From G963665495 sp963667575 (GTDB lineage Bacteria; Desulfobacterota; Desulfovibrionia; Desulfovibrionales; Desulfovibrionaceae): a stretch of 64,000 bases of DNA. This document shows positions 16,691 to 26,402 of this stretch, one piece after another. The position numbers and the translations under genes are program-made. Under the pieces are notes generated by a model. The model was not told the DNA's origin, ran no database searches, and saw only the letters and a program-made list of their open reading frames with translations. The DNA lies in contig CAXXHY010000001.1 in the NCBI GenBank assembly GCA_963667575.2, positions 137,282 through 201,281 on the forward strand, written 5' to 3'. Position 1 is the first letter of the stretch. The number at the start of each line of letters is the position of its first letter.

Positions 16691-17059
16691 TTATCCGAGA
16701 AGCATTTTGACATTCTTCAAGAGTTTTTCGGGTTGGGCGGGTTTAACCATGTATAAATTCGCCCCGAGATTCAGTCCTGTTTGAATATCCTTCTCCTGCC
16801 CTTCTGTAGACAGCACTACAATTGGAATATCCCTATACACCTCTTGTTCACGAACAGTTTTGATAAACGTAAAACCATCCATACGCGGCATGTTTACGTC
16901 TGATACTATGAGATCCACTCTTTCCGCAGAATATAGCTTTTCCAATCCATCAAGACCATTTTCCGCAGTAGTAACACTGAAGCCTTCTTTTTTCATTATG
17001 AAAGCTACCAAATTTCTTACTGTTTTAGAATCGTCTACAATCAGGATATGTTTAGCCAT
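16691..17059 (-). CDS. cheY: chemotaxis response regulator CheY
   Basis: A 122-residue single receiver domain. The phosphorylation apparatus is complete: the acidic pair in IVDDSKT, the phospho-acceptor Asp in IVSDVNMPRMDG, Thr in VLSTEG and Lys in MVKPAQP. The ATG at 17059 is preferred to the GTG one codon earlier because GGAGGA is then optimally spaced. The start overlaps the end of cheW, indicating translational coupling. Confidence 0.96.
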   Translation of the reverse strand: MAKHILIVDDSKTVRNLVAFIMKKEGFSVTTAENGLDGLEKLYSAERVDLIVSDVNMPRMDGFTFIKTVREQEVYRDIPIVVLSTEGQEKDIQTGLNLGANLYMVKPAQPEKLLKNVKMLLG

Positions 17060-17981
17060 CACTTCCTCCGGAAGCCTTCAAAACCCTTTCAACCAGTCTG
17101 GTGATGGAAAGAATCCCCACCAACAGTTCATTTTTCTTCATTAACCCAGTCACTATTTCGATATTCCCGCCAATACGGGATTCAACATTCCACTCTATGA
17201 CATTTTGCTCAACCCTGTACATGGTTTCAACGGTATGAACGAGTAGCCCGAACTGCATATTTTTATGCCTGCAGACTACGATAAACTTGTTTTTACCAGC
17301 TGCATCTTCATCCTTGATATTGAGCAATTTACTCAACTTGAAAACAGGAGTCACTTTCCCCCGAAGATTCACTACACCGGCAAGATGTGGTGGTGCTTCC
17401 GGAATCACAGTGGGCTCAAGATAGCGTACCACTTCCTGAACAAAATTTATAGGCATGGTATATTCATATTTTCCTATTACCATGCTTACCAATTGTATTT
17501 CATTCTGGCTTTTTAAGAAAGCCTCAGGATCCTCTTCCTGCAAAGATAGCTCGGAAACTTCAGCTTCCGACTCCGGATCGAGATCCTCCGCGGAGAGTTC
17601 GGCGGCGCTGTCGGCCATATCCAGGTCCGGGATAAGGTCTTCTTCCTCCTGTAACGCCTCTTCGGAAGAAAATTCCTCTACCGGTTCCTCATCCTCCGGC
17701 TCTTCAAGTATTTCGTCCGCAATTTCCACGGCAGGTTCGGTTTCCATCAAAACTTCCACCGAAGTTAACTCTGCGGGCGATGCGGTATCCGTTTCCGAAA
17801 CAGAGGCAATGCTGCTTTCTTTCGGCGCCTCTATTCCGAGTTTTTCAAGCAAATCTTTTTCATCCAACCCAAGATATTTTTTCAGAAAAGCGCGTTCTTG
17901 CGAAGTAAGCCCTTTTTCGCGCTCCTGAGTCTCGGACTGGAACTCCTGTTCCGCAAGGTACTCTTCCGGAGTTTTGCTCAT
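17052..17981 (-). CDS. cheW: CheW-like coupling protein with long acidic N-terminus
   Basis: A 309-residue protein. Residues 1-155 are an acidic, low-complexity region rich in Glu, Asp, Ser and Ala; the CheW domain fills the C-terminal half, from QLVSMVIGKYEYTMPINFVQEVVR, with HLAGVVNLRGKVTPVFKLSKLL as the core signature. It couples receptors to CheA. Normal CheW is about 160 residues, so the acidic extension is unusual and may mediate localisation with the neighbouring ParA-like ATPase. The ATG overlaps the parA stop (ATGA). Confidence 0.9.
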   Translation of the reverse strand: MSKTPEEYLAEQEFQSETQEREKGLTSQERAFLKKYLGLDEKDLLEKLGIEAPKESSIASVSETDTASPAELTSVEVLMETEPAVEIADEILEEPEDEEPVEEFSSEEALQEEEDLIPDLDMADSAAELSAEDLDPESEAEVSELSLQEEDPEAFLKSQNEIQLVSMVIGKYEYTMPINFVQEVVRYLEPTVIPEAPPHLAGVVNLRGKVTPVFKLSKLLNIKDEDAAGKNKFIVVCRHKNMQFGLLVHTVETMYRVEQNVIEWNVESRIGGNIEIVTGLMKKNELLVGILSITRLVERVLKASGGSDG

Positions 17982-18793
17982 AATGTAGCCACCAGTTCCT
18001 CGGCCAACTGCAAATATTCCTTAGCTCCGCGTGATTGCGGTGATAAATCGTAAATCACCATTCCATGAGCGCAAGCCTCACGAAACTTCGTGTCAACATG
18101 AATTACGGTATCAAACATACGCTTTCCCATTTTTTTTCGCAAAAGCGCCAGAACCCTCCGGCAGGCGTTAGCCCGCTGATCAAACATGGTGGCCAATACG
18201 CGGTACCGAATCGGTTTCTCGAGCACTCTGTTCAAGGTGCGAATGGTATCGAACAACAGCCGCATGCCATTGAGCGCCAAAAATTCCGTTTGGATGGGGA
18301 TCAGAAGCGTATCCGCAGCCATCAGGGAATTGATCAGAATAATTCCCACATTCGGAGGCGCATCCAACAGAATATAGTCATAGGATCCCCGGACAATGTC
18401 CAGGCAACCATTCAGGATTTCTCCTTTCTTATGGTGGTCGCTCAAGTCTATTTCCAGCTCGGAAAGCCTTATGCTGGCCGGTATGAAATCAAAGACCTGC
18501 CCCTCCCGGCGACAAACGGCTCGAGGCCACAACTCGGCCAGATCTTCCGCATTCGCCTTGAAAATATCGTAAGCAGTCAGTTCCAGCCGCTCGGGATAAT
18601 ACTGCAAATGCACAGACGCACTTATGTGCGGATCAAGATCCATGATCAGAACCCGCTTTCCCATATGTCCGAGTGCAGCTCCCAACGTCAACGCTGTGGT
18701 GGTTTTTCCCACTCCGCCTTTCTGGTTTGCGACCGGCAGCACTTTAGCCAGCAAATCCGCTCTCCCCGTTATGATGATACGTTCTTTGCGCAC
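17978..18793 (-). CDS. ParA/MinD-family ATPase of the chemotaxis operon
   Basis: A 271-residue protein starting with GTG. The deviant Walker A is QKGGVGKTTTALTLG, switch I IMDLDPHISAS, switch II YDYILLDAPPNVG. In Vibrio and Rhodobacter, che-linked ParA homologues (ParC, PpfA) position and segregate chemotaxis arrays; the same role is inferred here from its place between cheR and cheW. No parB or centromere-like repeats are seen near it. The residues before Walker A (about 20) are longer than usual. Confidence 0.9.
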   Translation of the reverse strand: MRKERIIITGRADLLAKVLPVANQKGGVGKTTTALTLGAALGHMGKRVLIMDLDPHISASVHLQYYPERLELTAYDIFKANAEDLAELWPRAVCRREGQVFDFIPASIRLSELEIDLSDHHKKGEILNGCLDIVRGSYDYILLDAPPNVGIILINSLMAADTLLIPIQTEFLALNGMRLLFDTIRTLNRVLEKPIRYRVLATMFDQRANACRRVLALLRKKMGKRMFDTVIHVDTKFREACAHGMVIYDLSPQSRGAKEYLQLAEELVATL

Positions 18794-18818
18794 ACCCAGG
18801 TACAGCCCAAGGGCAGTC

Positions 18819-19694
18819 CTATTCCTTCTTGTATACTATGGCTCCGGGGTAATGAATCGGCTTGAACGCCCTGGAAATATTGTGAAGCGATTCCGAATGC
18901 CCGATGATGAGATACCCACCGGGCAACAGATTGTCATAAAAAGCCGAAATCACCTTCTTCTTCATCTCATCGTCAAAATAAATGATAACATTACGGCAAA
19001 ATACTATCTGCGACCTTTCCACCCTGCGCAAGGCCATTCTGTCACTCAGATTTATCTGCCCGAAAGAGACCAACCGTTTGACTTCGGATTTTACCTTATA
19101 AACATTTTCATCCTTTTGAAAGTAACGCGCCAGGACCTCCTTGGGGGTGGTCCGTAAGGTGTATTCATTATACAGACCTTTGCGCGCAGCTTTCAGAACG
19201 GCTTCGGACAGATCATTGGCTGTGATCTTGATGTTCCAGCGAGACAACTCCGTACGCAGGGTCTCATTCAATATCATGGAAAGCGTATAGGGTTCCTCGC
19301 CGGTCGAACATCCGGCGGACCAAATGTTCAAACGGCGCAGGTTCTGCTTCCGCTGGTTATCCAGAACCTCGGGCAGTATCTTTTCCTGAAAAACTTTCAG
19401 CTGTGGAGGATTGCGGTAAAAACTGGTCTCATTGGTGGTAACGGACTCGAAAAGCTTGGTCAGTTCCGCCCGTTTGCCCGGATCATAGCGCAGAAAATAA
19501 TAATATTCGCCGAAGTTCTTGAGATTCAATTCCTTGAGACGATTGGCAAGGCGGTTTTCCAACAAATATTTACGGTTATCGGCAACATAAATACCGCTCT
19601 GCGAATAGATGAAATCACGAAGCTGTTCAAATTCTTCGTTGGTAATCTTGATTGTCTTTCGCAAAGAAGACGCTTCGGAAAACAAGGAGGCCAT
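18819..19694 (-). CDS. cheR: chemotaxis protein methyltransferase CheR
   Basis: A 291-residue SAM-dependent methyltransferase that modifies glutamates of chemoreceptors. It has the all-alpha N-terminal domain (residues 15-90), then the Rossmann domain with NIWSAGCSTGEEPYTLSM (SAM motif), ITANDLSEAVLKAA and IVFCRNVIIYFD, and GGYLIIGHSESL near the end. GGAGG precedes the ATG, which overlaps the stop of the HEAT-repeat gene. Confidence 0.96.
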   Translation of the reverse strand: MASLFSEASSLRKTIKITNEEFEQLRDFIYSQSGIYVADNRKYLLENRLANRLKELNLKNFGEYYYFLRYDPGKRAELTKLFESVTTNETSFYRNPPQLKVFQEKILPEVLDNQRKQNLRRLNIWSAGCSTGEEPYTLSMILNETLRTELSRWNIKITANDLSEAVLKAARKGLYNEYTLRTTPKEVLARYFQKDENVYKVKSEVKRLVSFGQINLSDRMALRRVERSQIVFCRNVIIYFDDEMKKKVISAFYDNLLPGGYLIIGHSESLHNISRAFKPIHYPGAIVYKKE

Positions 19695-21616
19695 TAGTCC
19701 TCCTCCCTGACTTTGATATGTTCCAAAGCCTCTTCCGCCGCGGCCTGCAACTCCAGATCATCGCTGCCAGCAACTTCGAGGAGCGACCTGAAGGCCGTCT
19801 GGCCCCCAAGGCTTCCCAAAGCCTCGATGACTTTCAGAGCCACCAGTTTGTTGGGATCTTCCAACAGCGGCACAAGCTTGGAAGCGGCGCTGACAACCTC
19901 CCCTTGGGCCAGAGCTTCAACTGCCCTGATTCGAACCCAGTCATCGGTGTCATCAAGAGCCGTGAGCAGATGATCGATCGAATCATCGGTGAGACACTCG
20001 CCCAGAAGTTCAACCACAGCCAGCCGCACATCACGATTTTCATCAGAAAGGCGCGGAAAAATCAAAGAAAGTTCAAACTCAGGGCATTCATTGGAGCCAA
20101 TCAGCGATTTGACCGCAATTTTCCGAATGTCCGGCACCTCATCTTCCAGCGCAGCCTTGATCTCTTCGATATTGTCCTGCAATCCGATGCGCCCGAGCGC
20201 GTATGTGGCCATAAAACGATTGATCGGCTCGGGGCTTTGAAACAGCTCCTTGAAATGGGCGGTCATGGCAGGCCCGTTCAGAGCGATACAGGCGTCAAGA
20301 GCCACCTCTTTCACATCGTCATAGGGATGGTTCACAAAAGCAAAGAGCAGATCCGTGTCTTCCGGATTGCGGATTTTATCCCCCAGGAACATCAGCCCGG
20401 CTTTGATCACATCCCCGTCTTCATGTTTTTCTAGCAGATTCCGGAAAAAGGGGCAGGCATCCGGACCGGCTATCAGTGCCAGGGTATTGGCAATTTCACG
20501 CTGCAGATCCCTGTCCTTGTCCCAGAAAATATCCATAAGCATGGAGGTTTCGTCCGGATTGTTGCGGAGCTTCAGAGTTTTGACAGCAATGATCGCACCT
20601 TTCCAGGATCCTTCCAGAACTTCCCGTTCCAGAACGGGCAAGGCATCTATGCCGGCGAGATATTCCATGATCATTTCCAGACGTTCCTGGTCATTCACAG
20701 GATCAAGGGCTTCAGCCAGCTTCAGAATGGCTTTGGCGGCACCTGCGCCTCCCACGAAAGACAGTCCTTCAATGGCAGCATCCTGAATTTCCTTGTCTTC
20801 GTCATTCAATGCGGACAATGCGTACATCCGAAAATTGTCCCGCTCCACTTCGGAAAGCAGCGTCAGAGCTTTGCCTCCCAAAATCTGCACAACAGCGCGT
20901 ACGATCTTGTTTCGCAAAGCGCCGGGCGAATTCGCCAACCGTTTGAGCAGCACGCTGACAACCTTGACGTTGCCCATTTCACTCAGGGCGTCGATTATCA
21001 TCGAACAAACAAGTTCGGTGCTGCTGTCCAGGGCGCGCAGCAAGGCATTGATGGAAGATTCGTCACGTATTTTCGTCAGAGCTTCCACCACGGCGAACTG
21101 AACCCATTCCTCGTCGTTCATGGCCTGCCCCAGGCAGTTGGAGGCTTCCTTGTTGGCCAGTTCACCAAGACTGACGGCAGCCTGATAACGTACGTTCACT
21201 TCCGGATCCCGCAGCAGTGCTTTGCATAGCAGTTCCACTGCCCTGGCATTTTTGGTGGAGCCCATGATATCGGCCACGAAAATCCTGATGTCGGCGTCTT
21301 CGTCCTGAAGAAGCGTGGCCAGGGAATCGAAATCCGTACCACCGACATCACGCAGAATATCCATGGATAAATTGCGTACCGGAGCTTCATCGGACCGGAG
21401 CAATGGGATGACCGTCTGCACGGTTTCCGGTCCGCCAATTTTGCGCAAAGCCATATCCGCCGCTTCCTGCACGCCCAGATTATGGCTTTTCAAATGTTGC
21501 GCCAAAAAGGGAACGTATTCGATATCGGGTGCTTCCGCAGCAGCAAAGGCTCCGGCCCTGATGTTTTCCGGTTCATCGCTCTGCAACAGTTCAAGAATAG
21601 ACTCTTGTCCACACAT
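19694..21616 (-). CDS. HEAT-repeat protein of the chemotaxis operon
   Basis: A 640-residue all-helical protein built almost entirely of HEAT/PBS-lyase-type repeats of about 30 residues, for example GVQEAADMALRKIGG, DVNVRYQAAVSLGELA-like units and DDWVRIRAVEALAQGE. The ATG at 21616 is chosen over the TTG at 21652 because a GAGGA site is placed correctly. There are no catalytic motifs, membrane segments or signal peptide. Sitting between cheB and cheR with overlapping ends, it is probably a scaffold in adaptation or array assembly (inference). Confidence 0.88.
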   Translation of the reverse strand: MCGQESILELLQSDEPENIRAGAFAAAEAPDIEYVPFLAQHLKSHNLGVQEAADMALRKIGGPETVQTVIPLLRSDEAPVRNLSMDILRDVGGTDFDSLATLLQDEDADIRIFVADIMGSTKNARAVELLCKALLRDPEVNVRYQAAVSLGELANKEASNCLGQAMNDEEWVQFAVVEALTKIRDESSINALLRALDSSTELVCSMIIDALSEMGNVKVVSVLLKRLANSPGALRNKIVRAVVQILGGKALTLLSEVERDNFRMYALSALNDEDKEIQDAAIEGLSFVGGAGAAKAILKLAEALDPVNDQERLEMIMEYLAGIDALPVLEREVLEGSWKGAIIAVKTLKLRNNPDETSMLMDIFWDKDRDLQREIANTLALIAGPDACPFFRNLLEKHEDGDVIKAGLMFLGDKIRNPEDTDLLFAFVNHPYDDVKEVALDACIALNGPAMTAHFKELFQSPEPINRFMATYALGRIGLQDNIEEIKAALEDEVPDIRKIAVKSLIGSNECPEFELSLIFPRLSDENRDVRLAVVELLGECLTDDSIDHLLTALDDTDDWVRIRAVEALAQGEVVSAASKLVPLLEDPNKLVALKVIEALGSLGGQTAFRSLLEVAGSDDLELQAAAEEALEHIKVREED

Positions 21617-21648
21617 TTTCGCGTCCTCGCTCCCCGGCGTTTGGGCGA

Positions 21649-22743
21649 TCAATTTCCGTATATATTGGCCATGATCGCATCTGCCATGTCGTCAATGTCA
21701 ACGATGTCATCGGCCAATCCAGCATCCACAATCGCCTTGGGCATGCCGTATACGACGCATGAGGAATCACTTTGCGCCAAAGCCCGGCCTCCTGCCTGCT
21801 TCAGTTCGCGTATTCCTTCCATGCCGTCATTGCCCATCCCGGTTAAAATTACTCCCAAACTGCGCCTGCCATGTTTTTTGGCCACAGAGCCCACAAGCAC
21901 GTTGGCCGAAGGTTTATACAGAGCGTTGCTCGGTTCCGGACTCACCAGCACTTCCATCCGGCTCAGCTTCTGATCCAAAAGCAGATGTTTTCCGCCTGGA
22001 GCAATGTAGACAGTCCCTGGAGCAAGACGTTCGTTTCCTTCGGCTTCCTTGACCTTAAGCCGGCAAAGCGAATCCAGACGTTTGGCAAAAGGACCGGTAA
22101 AGGCTTCCGGCATATGCTGTGCGATCAAAATACTTGCGGGAAAATTCGCCGGCAATTTGGAAAGCACCTTTTGCACGGCCGGCGGCCCGCCAGTGGAAAC
22201 GCCGATGGCGACGATGTCGCGAACCACGCGACCGCCCTGGGGCACTCTGTATTTTTTCCGTGCCGCCGACGCGGCGCTGTCTGCCCCTTTGCCTGGCACA
22301 GGTACGGTTCCCGCACGGGCGGACATCCGTCGTGCAGGCGGGCGAAACTTGCGTTTGGCAATCTCTTTGACTTTGGCTCGCAGGTTGTCTTCTATTTTCA
22401 CTATGTCCAGAGACACTTTGGACAGCTGCTTGGGAATGAAATCCACTGCCCCCAACTCCATGGCCTTGAGAGTTGATTCCGCTCCCTCCGTGGTTAAGGA
22501 ACTTATCATCAATACGGGACGGGGCATCTGCATCATGATATGTTTCAAAGCGGTGAGCCCATTCATACGCGGCATTTCTATATCAAGCGTCACCACCTGG
22601 GGATTGTGCCTGCGAACCATCTCCAGGCCTTCTTCTCCGTTTCTTGCAGTGGCGACGACTTTGATCTCGGGATCTTTTTCAAGCATCGTGCTCAATGCTT
22701 TGCGCATAAAAGCCGAGTCGTCCACAATCACGACCGTTATCAC
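21649..22743 (-). CDS. cheB: chemotaxis protein-glutamate methylesterase CheB
   Basis: A 364-residue two-domain protein with a GTG start after AAGGAG. The receiver has DDSAFMR, phospho-acceptor Asp in TLDIEMPRMNG, and MISSLT plus DFIPK. The esterase has the catalytic Ser in GVSTGGPPA, His in AQHMPEAFT and Asp in GMGNDG. A basic linker joins them. It removes methyl groups from chemoreceptors when phosphorylated. It is the first gene of the che operon, so the operon promoter must lie upstream at or above 22,744. Confidence 0.97.
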   Translation of the reverse strand: MITVVIVDDSAFMRKALSTMLEKDPEIKVVATARNGEEGLEMVRRHNPQVVTLDIEMPRMNGLTALKHIMMQMPRPVLMISSLTTEGAESTLKAMELGAVDFIPKQLSKVSLDIVKIEDNLRAKVKEIAKRKFRPPARRMSARAGTVPVPGKGADSAASAARKKYRVPQGGRVVRDIVAIGVSTGGPPAVQKVLSKLPANFPASILIAQHMPEAFTGPFAKRLDSLCRLKVKEAEGNERLAPGTVYIAPGGKHLLLDQKLSRMEVLVSPEPSNALYKPSANVLVGSVAKKHGRRSLGVILTGMGNDGMEGIRELKQAGGRALAQSDSSCVVYGMPKAIVDAGLADDIVDIDDMADAIMANIYGN

Positions 22744-23567
22744 TCTGGACTCCTTGTTCTTTTGACAAAGGGAAGTTCGCTTTCAAGTTCCGTCATTTTA
22801 TCATCTTTTAAGATTTTTGTAAGTATCAAAAAAATAATCTGTATAAAACCTCTATTTTTTGTAGACAGATTCCCCCTACACTGGCGTATCGGACAAAAAT
22901 TGTAACACCCCATTAAAAGCTTTTTGGCAGAGTGGCACAAGTTATACTCTTTGTCCAATAAAAACAACTAGATCGTAATTATCCTTTAAAAAGTTCCCCA
23001 AAAGGAACCATTTTTTGCCTTGCGGACAGGCCTGGTACTTTATTCAGAAATAAAAAGTCGGACATCCGGGCATGCGCTTTTTCAAAACCAAAACAACATC
23101 ATATAATAATGGAACAATTGCAGCCCTACTTAATGCAGGAAAACAAGATTCCCTCTTTCACTTACAAGTCTCCTGTCGGGCCTGACGTACCGATACAGTT
23201 GCAACGTGCCGTTCAGACAAAACAACAAAATCGAATCAACTGACCGTTTCTTCATACCATCAATCTTATCCTATTAGCATAACAGACTTGTTTAATACAG
23301 TATATCTTTCCATTTTCAGAACAAACTGATATTGCTTGATCGCAGTCCACAACCCCGGATTCGCTGAAATGGCGTACCCAGGAAACCTTTCTTGACTTTG
23401 TCGGCCGTATGCACCATCTTTTAGTGCTTTATATGTGGCCAGAAACACCCGCTGGCCGGACTTTCTGGCAAACTCGCCGTACAGCCTGAAATCATTGTGC
23501 TTACGGCGTCTGCTCCCATACGGACACAGGGAGCCGAAGTAATATTTTAAGGAGAACAATCAGGGCG
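22744..23567. other. AT-rich intergenic region between cheB and ileS
   Basis: About 820 bases with low GC upstream of two divergent operons. A 44-codon plus-strand frame begins at 23,109 and a 97-codon minus-strand frame spans 23,266-23,559; neither has a ribosome binding site or recognised sequence. No T-box AGGGTGG signature, tRNA or sigma-28 site was found. A putative ileS promoter is annotated separately; the che promoter is probably within 22,760-22,960 but is not pinpointed. Confidence 0.5.
23079..23107 (+). promoter_or_regulatory. possible promoter of the ileS-lspA operon
   Basis: TTTTCA at 23079-23084, a 17-base spacer, and a perfect TATAAT at 23102-23107. It would give an ileS leader of about 450 bases. 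Confidence 0.4.
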
Positions 23568-26399
23568 ATGAGCAACTATAAAAAAACTTTGCAACTCCCT
23601 AAAACGACCTTTCCCATGAAAGCCAACCTCTCAAAAAACGAGCCGGTTACGCTTCAATTCTGGGAAAAAGTCAAGGCTTATGACAGGATGAATGCCGTCA
23701 ACAATAACAAGGGAACCTATGTGCTCCATGACGGCCCGCCCTACGCCAATGGCAATATTCACCTCGGAACCGCTCTGAACAAAGTTCTCAAGGACATTAT
23801 CGTCAAGTCCAAGAATCTGGCAGGTTACAAGGCCGAATACGTGCCGGGCTGGGATTGCCACGGTCTGCCTATCGAACACAAGGTCGAAAAAGAACTCGGT
23901 TCCAAGAAAGATGTGGAACCCAAGGTGGTACGCCAGGCCTGCCGTGATTACGCCAAAAAATATGTCGACATTCAGCGCGAAGAATTCAAGCGCCTGGGAG
24001 TGTTCGGCGTCTGGGATAATCCCTATCTGACCATGCGTCCCGCATACGAAGCCGCCACTGCGCGCGAGCTGGGCAATTTCATGGGCAAGGGATCGGTTGT
24101 CCGCGGCAAGAAGCCCATTCATTGGTGTCTTTCCTGTCAGACCGCTCTGGCCGAGGCCGAGGTGGAATACGCGGATCACACGTCGCCTTCCATTTACGTC
24201 CGTTTTCCCTTCACCGATCCGAAACTGACCGAGGTGTTCACCAAGGCGACTCCGGCAACCGCCTACATCGTCATCTGGACCACCACGCCCTGGACCCTTC
24301 CGGACAATATGGCCGTTGCCGTGCATCCGGAATTCACCTACGTGCTGCTGCAGTACAAGGACGAGCAGTATGTCGTTGCCGAAGACCTTGCGGAAAAATT
24401 CATCGAAGTCAGCGGATTGGAAGGTGCGACTGTTATAGAAAAAGTCACCGGCGACAAGCTGGAGAACCTGCAGTCCGAGCATCCGTTCTACGACCGTAAG
24501 TCTCCCGTGGTCCTGGCCGATTACGTAACTCTGGACACTGGTACGGGATGCGTGCACACGGCTCCCGGACACGGACGCGACGACTATGAAACAGGTCTGC
24601 GCTACGGTCTGGAAGTGCTCTCCCCCATCAACGATGCGGGCGAGTTCCTGCCCTCGGTAAAATATTTCGCCGGCCTGCGCGTATGGGATGCCAATCCCAA
24701 AGTCATCGAGCTGCTCAAGGAAAAGGGCCATCTGATGGCGGAAGCCAAGATCACCCACTCCTATCCGCATTGCTGGCGCTGCAAGGAACCTGTATTTTTC
24801 CGCGCCACCACCCAGTGGTTCATCTCCATGGAACACAACGAACTGCGGACCAAGGCACTGAATGCCATCGACAACGCGGTGACCTGGATTCCTTCCTGGG
24901 GAAAGGACCGCATCCATAATATGATCGCCATGCGCCCGGACTGGTGCATCTCGCGCCAGCGTTTCTGGGGCGTGCCCATTCTGGCGCTCCTCTGTGAAGA
25001 CTGCGACACGGCCTGGTTCGAGGCCGACTGGGTCCACTCCATCGTGGACAAGTTCGCCGATTACCCCACAGGCTGCGATTACTGGTTTGACGCCCCCTTG
25101 GAGGATATCGTCCCCGAAGGTCTTAAATGTCCGCACTGCGGCGGCAACCACTGGAAAAAGGAAACCGACATTCTGGATGTCTGGTTCGACTCCGGAACCA
25201 GCTTTGCTGCGGTTTGCGAACAACGCCCGGAATGCACTTTCCCCGCGGACATGTACCTGGAAGGTTCGGATCAGCACCGTGGCTGGTTCCACAGCTCGCT
25301 GCTCGCTTCCATGGGCACTCGCGGATGCGCTCCCTACAAGTCCGTGCTGACCCACGGCTACGTGGTGGACGGTGAGGGCAAAAAACAGTCCAAATCCGTC
25401 GGCAATGTTGTGGCTCCGCATGAGATCATCGACAAGTACGGAGCGGAAATCCTGCGTATCTGGGTGGCTTCGGTGGACTACCGCGAGGACATCCGGATTT
25501 CGGACGAAATCATCAGCCGCCTCATCGATGCCTACCGCCGGATTCGCAATACCTGCCGGTTTATTCTGGGCAATCTGAATGACTTCACCCCGGACAATGC
25601 CGTTCCCTTTGAGGATATGCTGCCGCTGGACCGCTATGCGCTGTCCATCGCCGGAGAGGCCCAGGCAAAGATGGCGGAAGGATACGAGGCCTTCGAATTC
25701 TACAAGACCTTCCATACGCTCCATAACCTCTGCGTGACGGAACTGTCGTCCTTTTACCTGGATATTCTCAAAGACAGATTGTACGTCTCGGGGAAAGACA
25801 GCAAGGAACGCCGTTCTGGGCAGACAGCGCTGTGGAAGATCCTGCTGGTCATGCTCCAGGGCATGGCCCCCATTCTCAGCTTCACAGCGGAAGAAGCCTA
25901 CCAGCACCTTCCCGACAGCCTGAAGATCGGCGGTCACGGGCAGACCATTTTCGCCACCGAGACCATTGCTCCGGAAAGCCTGCAGATACCGCAGGAAGAA
26001 CGTACCAATTGGGATCTGGTTGCGGAAATCCGCTCCGAAGTGACCAAGGCCATCGAGCCTTACCGCAAATCCGGAACCATCGGCCATTCGCTGGACGCAC
26101 ATGTGGTCCTGTTCCTGGACGATGCGCTGATGCAGGCCGTGAAAGCCAGCGGAGCCAACCTCAAGGAAGTGCTCATCGTGTCCAAGGCCGAGGTGCAGCC
26201 ATTTGACCAGGCCGATGACGAGAGCCACGCTTCCGAGGAACTGGAAGGACTGAAGGTAGGCGTTCATCCGGCCAAGGGTGAAAAATGTGCCCGGTGCTGG
26301 ACGCTTTCCGAGGAACTCGGCAGCGACTCCCGCCGCCCGGACATTTGCCCGCGCTGTGCTGCCGTCATCAAGGATTTCCCACTGGAAGACGACGAATAA
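23568..26399 (+). CDS. ileS: isoleucyl-tRNA synthetase
   Basis: A 943-residue class I synthetase of bacterial type, normal length. The HIGH-equivalent is GPPYANGNIHLGTALNK, the KMSKS-equivalent is GKKQSKSVGN, the editing domain holds WTTTPWTLPDN, and the C-terminal zinc site is CARCWTLSEE with CPRCAAV. It charges tRNA-Ile. It is the first gene of an operon with lspA, three bases apart. A GGAG lies 15 bases and a GGG five bases upstream of the ATG. Confidence 0.98.
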   Translation: MSNYKKTLQLPKTTFPMKANLSKNEPVTLQFWEKVKAYDRMNAVNNNKGTYVLHDGPPYANGNIHLGTALNKVLKDIIVKSKNLAGYKAEYVPGWDCHGLPIEHKVEKELGSKKDVEPKVVRQACRDYAKKYVDIQREEFKRLGVFGVWDNPYLTMRPAYEAATARELGNFMGKGSVVRGKKPIHWCLSCQTALAEAEVEYADHTSPSIYVRFPFTDPKLTEVFTKATPATAYIVIWTTTPWTLPDNMAVAVHPEFTYVLLQYKDEQYVVAEDLAEKFIEVSGLEGATVIEKVTGDKLENLQSEHPFYDRKSPVVLADYVTLDTGTGCVHTAPGHGRDDYETGLRYGLEVLSPINDAGEFLPSVKYFAGLRVWDANPKVIELLKEKGHLMAEAKITHSYPHCWRCKEPVFFRATTQWFISMEHNELRTKALNAIDNAVTWIPSWGKDRIHNMIAMRPDWCISRQRFWGVPILALLCEDCDTAWFEADWVHSIVDKFADYPTGCDYWFDAPLEDIVPEGLKCPHCGGNHWKKETDILDVWFDSGTSFAAVCEQRPECTFPADMYLEGSDQHRGWFHSSLLASMGTRGCAPYKSVLTHGYVVDGEGKKQSKSVGNVVAPHEIIDKYGAEILRIWVASVDYREDIRISDEIISRLIDAYRRIRNTCRFILGNLNDFTPDNAVPFEDMLPLDRYALSIAGEAQAKMAEGYEAFEFYKTFHTLHNLCVTELSSFYLDILKDRLYVSGKDSKERRSGQTALWKILLVMLQGMAPILSFTAEEAYQHLPDSLKIGGHGQTIFATETIAPESLQIPQEERTNWDLVAEIRSEVTKAIEPYRKSGTIGHSLDAHVVLFLDDALMQAVKASGANLKEVLIVSKAEVQPFDQADDESHASEELEGLKVGVHPAKGEKCARCWTLSEELGSDSRRPDICPRCAAVIKDFPLEDDE

Positions 26400-26402
26400 C
26401 GG

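Noticed and set aside
23266..23559. 97-codon minus-strand frame upstream of ileS
   Set aside because: No ribosome binding site or motif; it would be antisense to the ileS leader. Kept only as part of the intergenic note.
23079..23567. T-box riboswitch upstream of ileS
   Set aside because: No AGGGTGG-type T-box sequence or terminator/antiterminator pair found.
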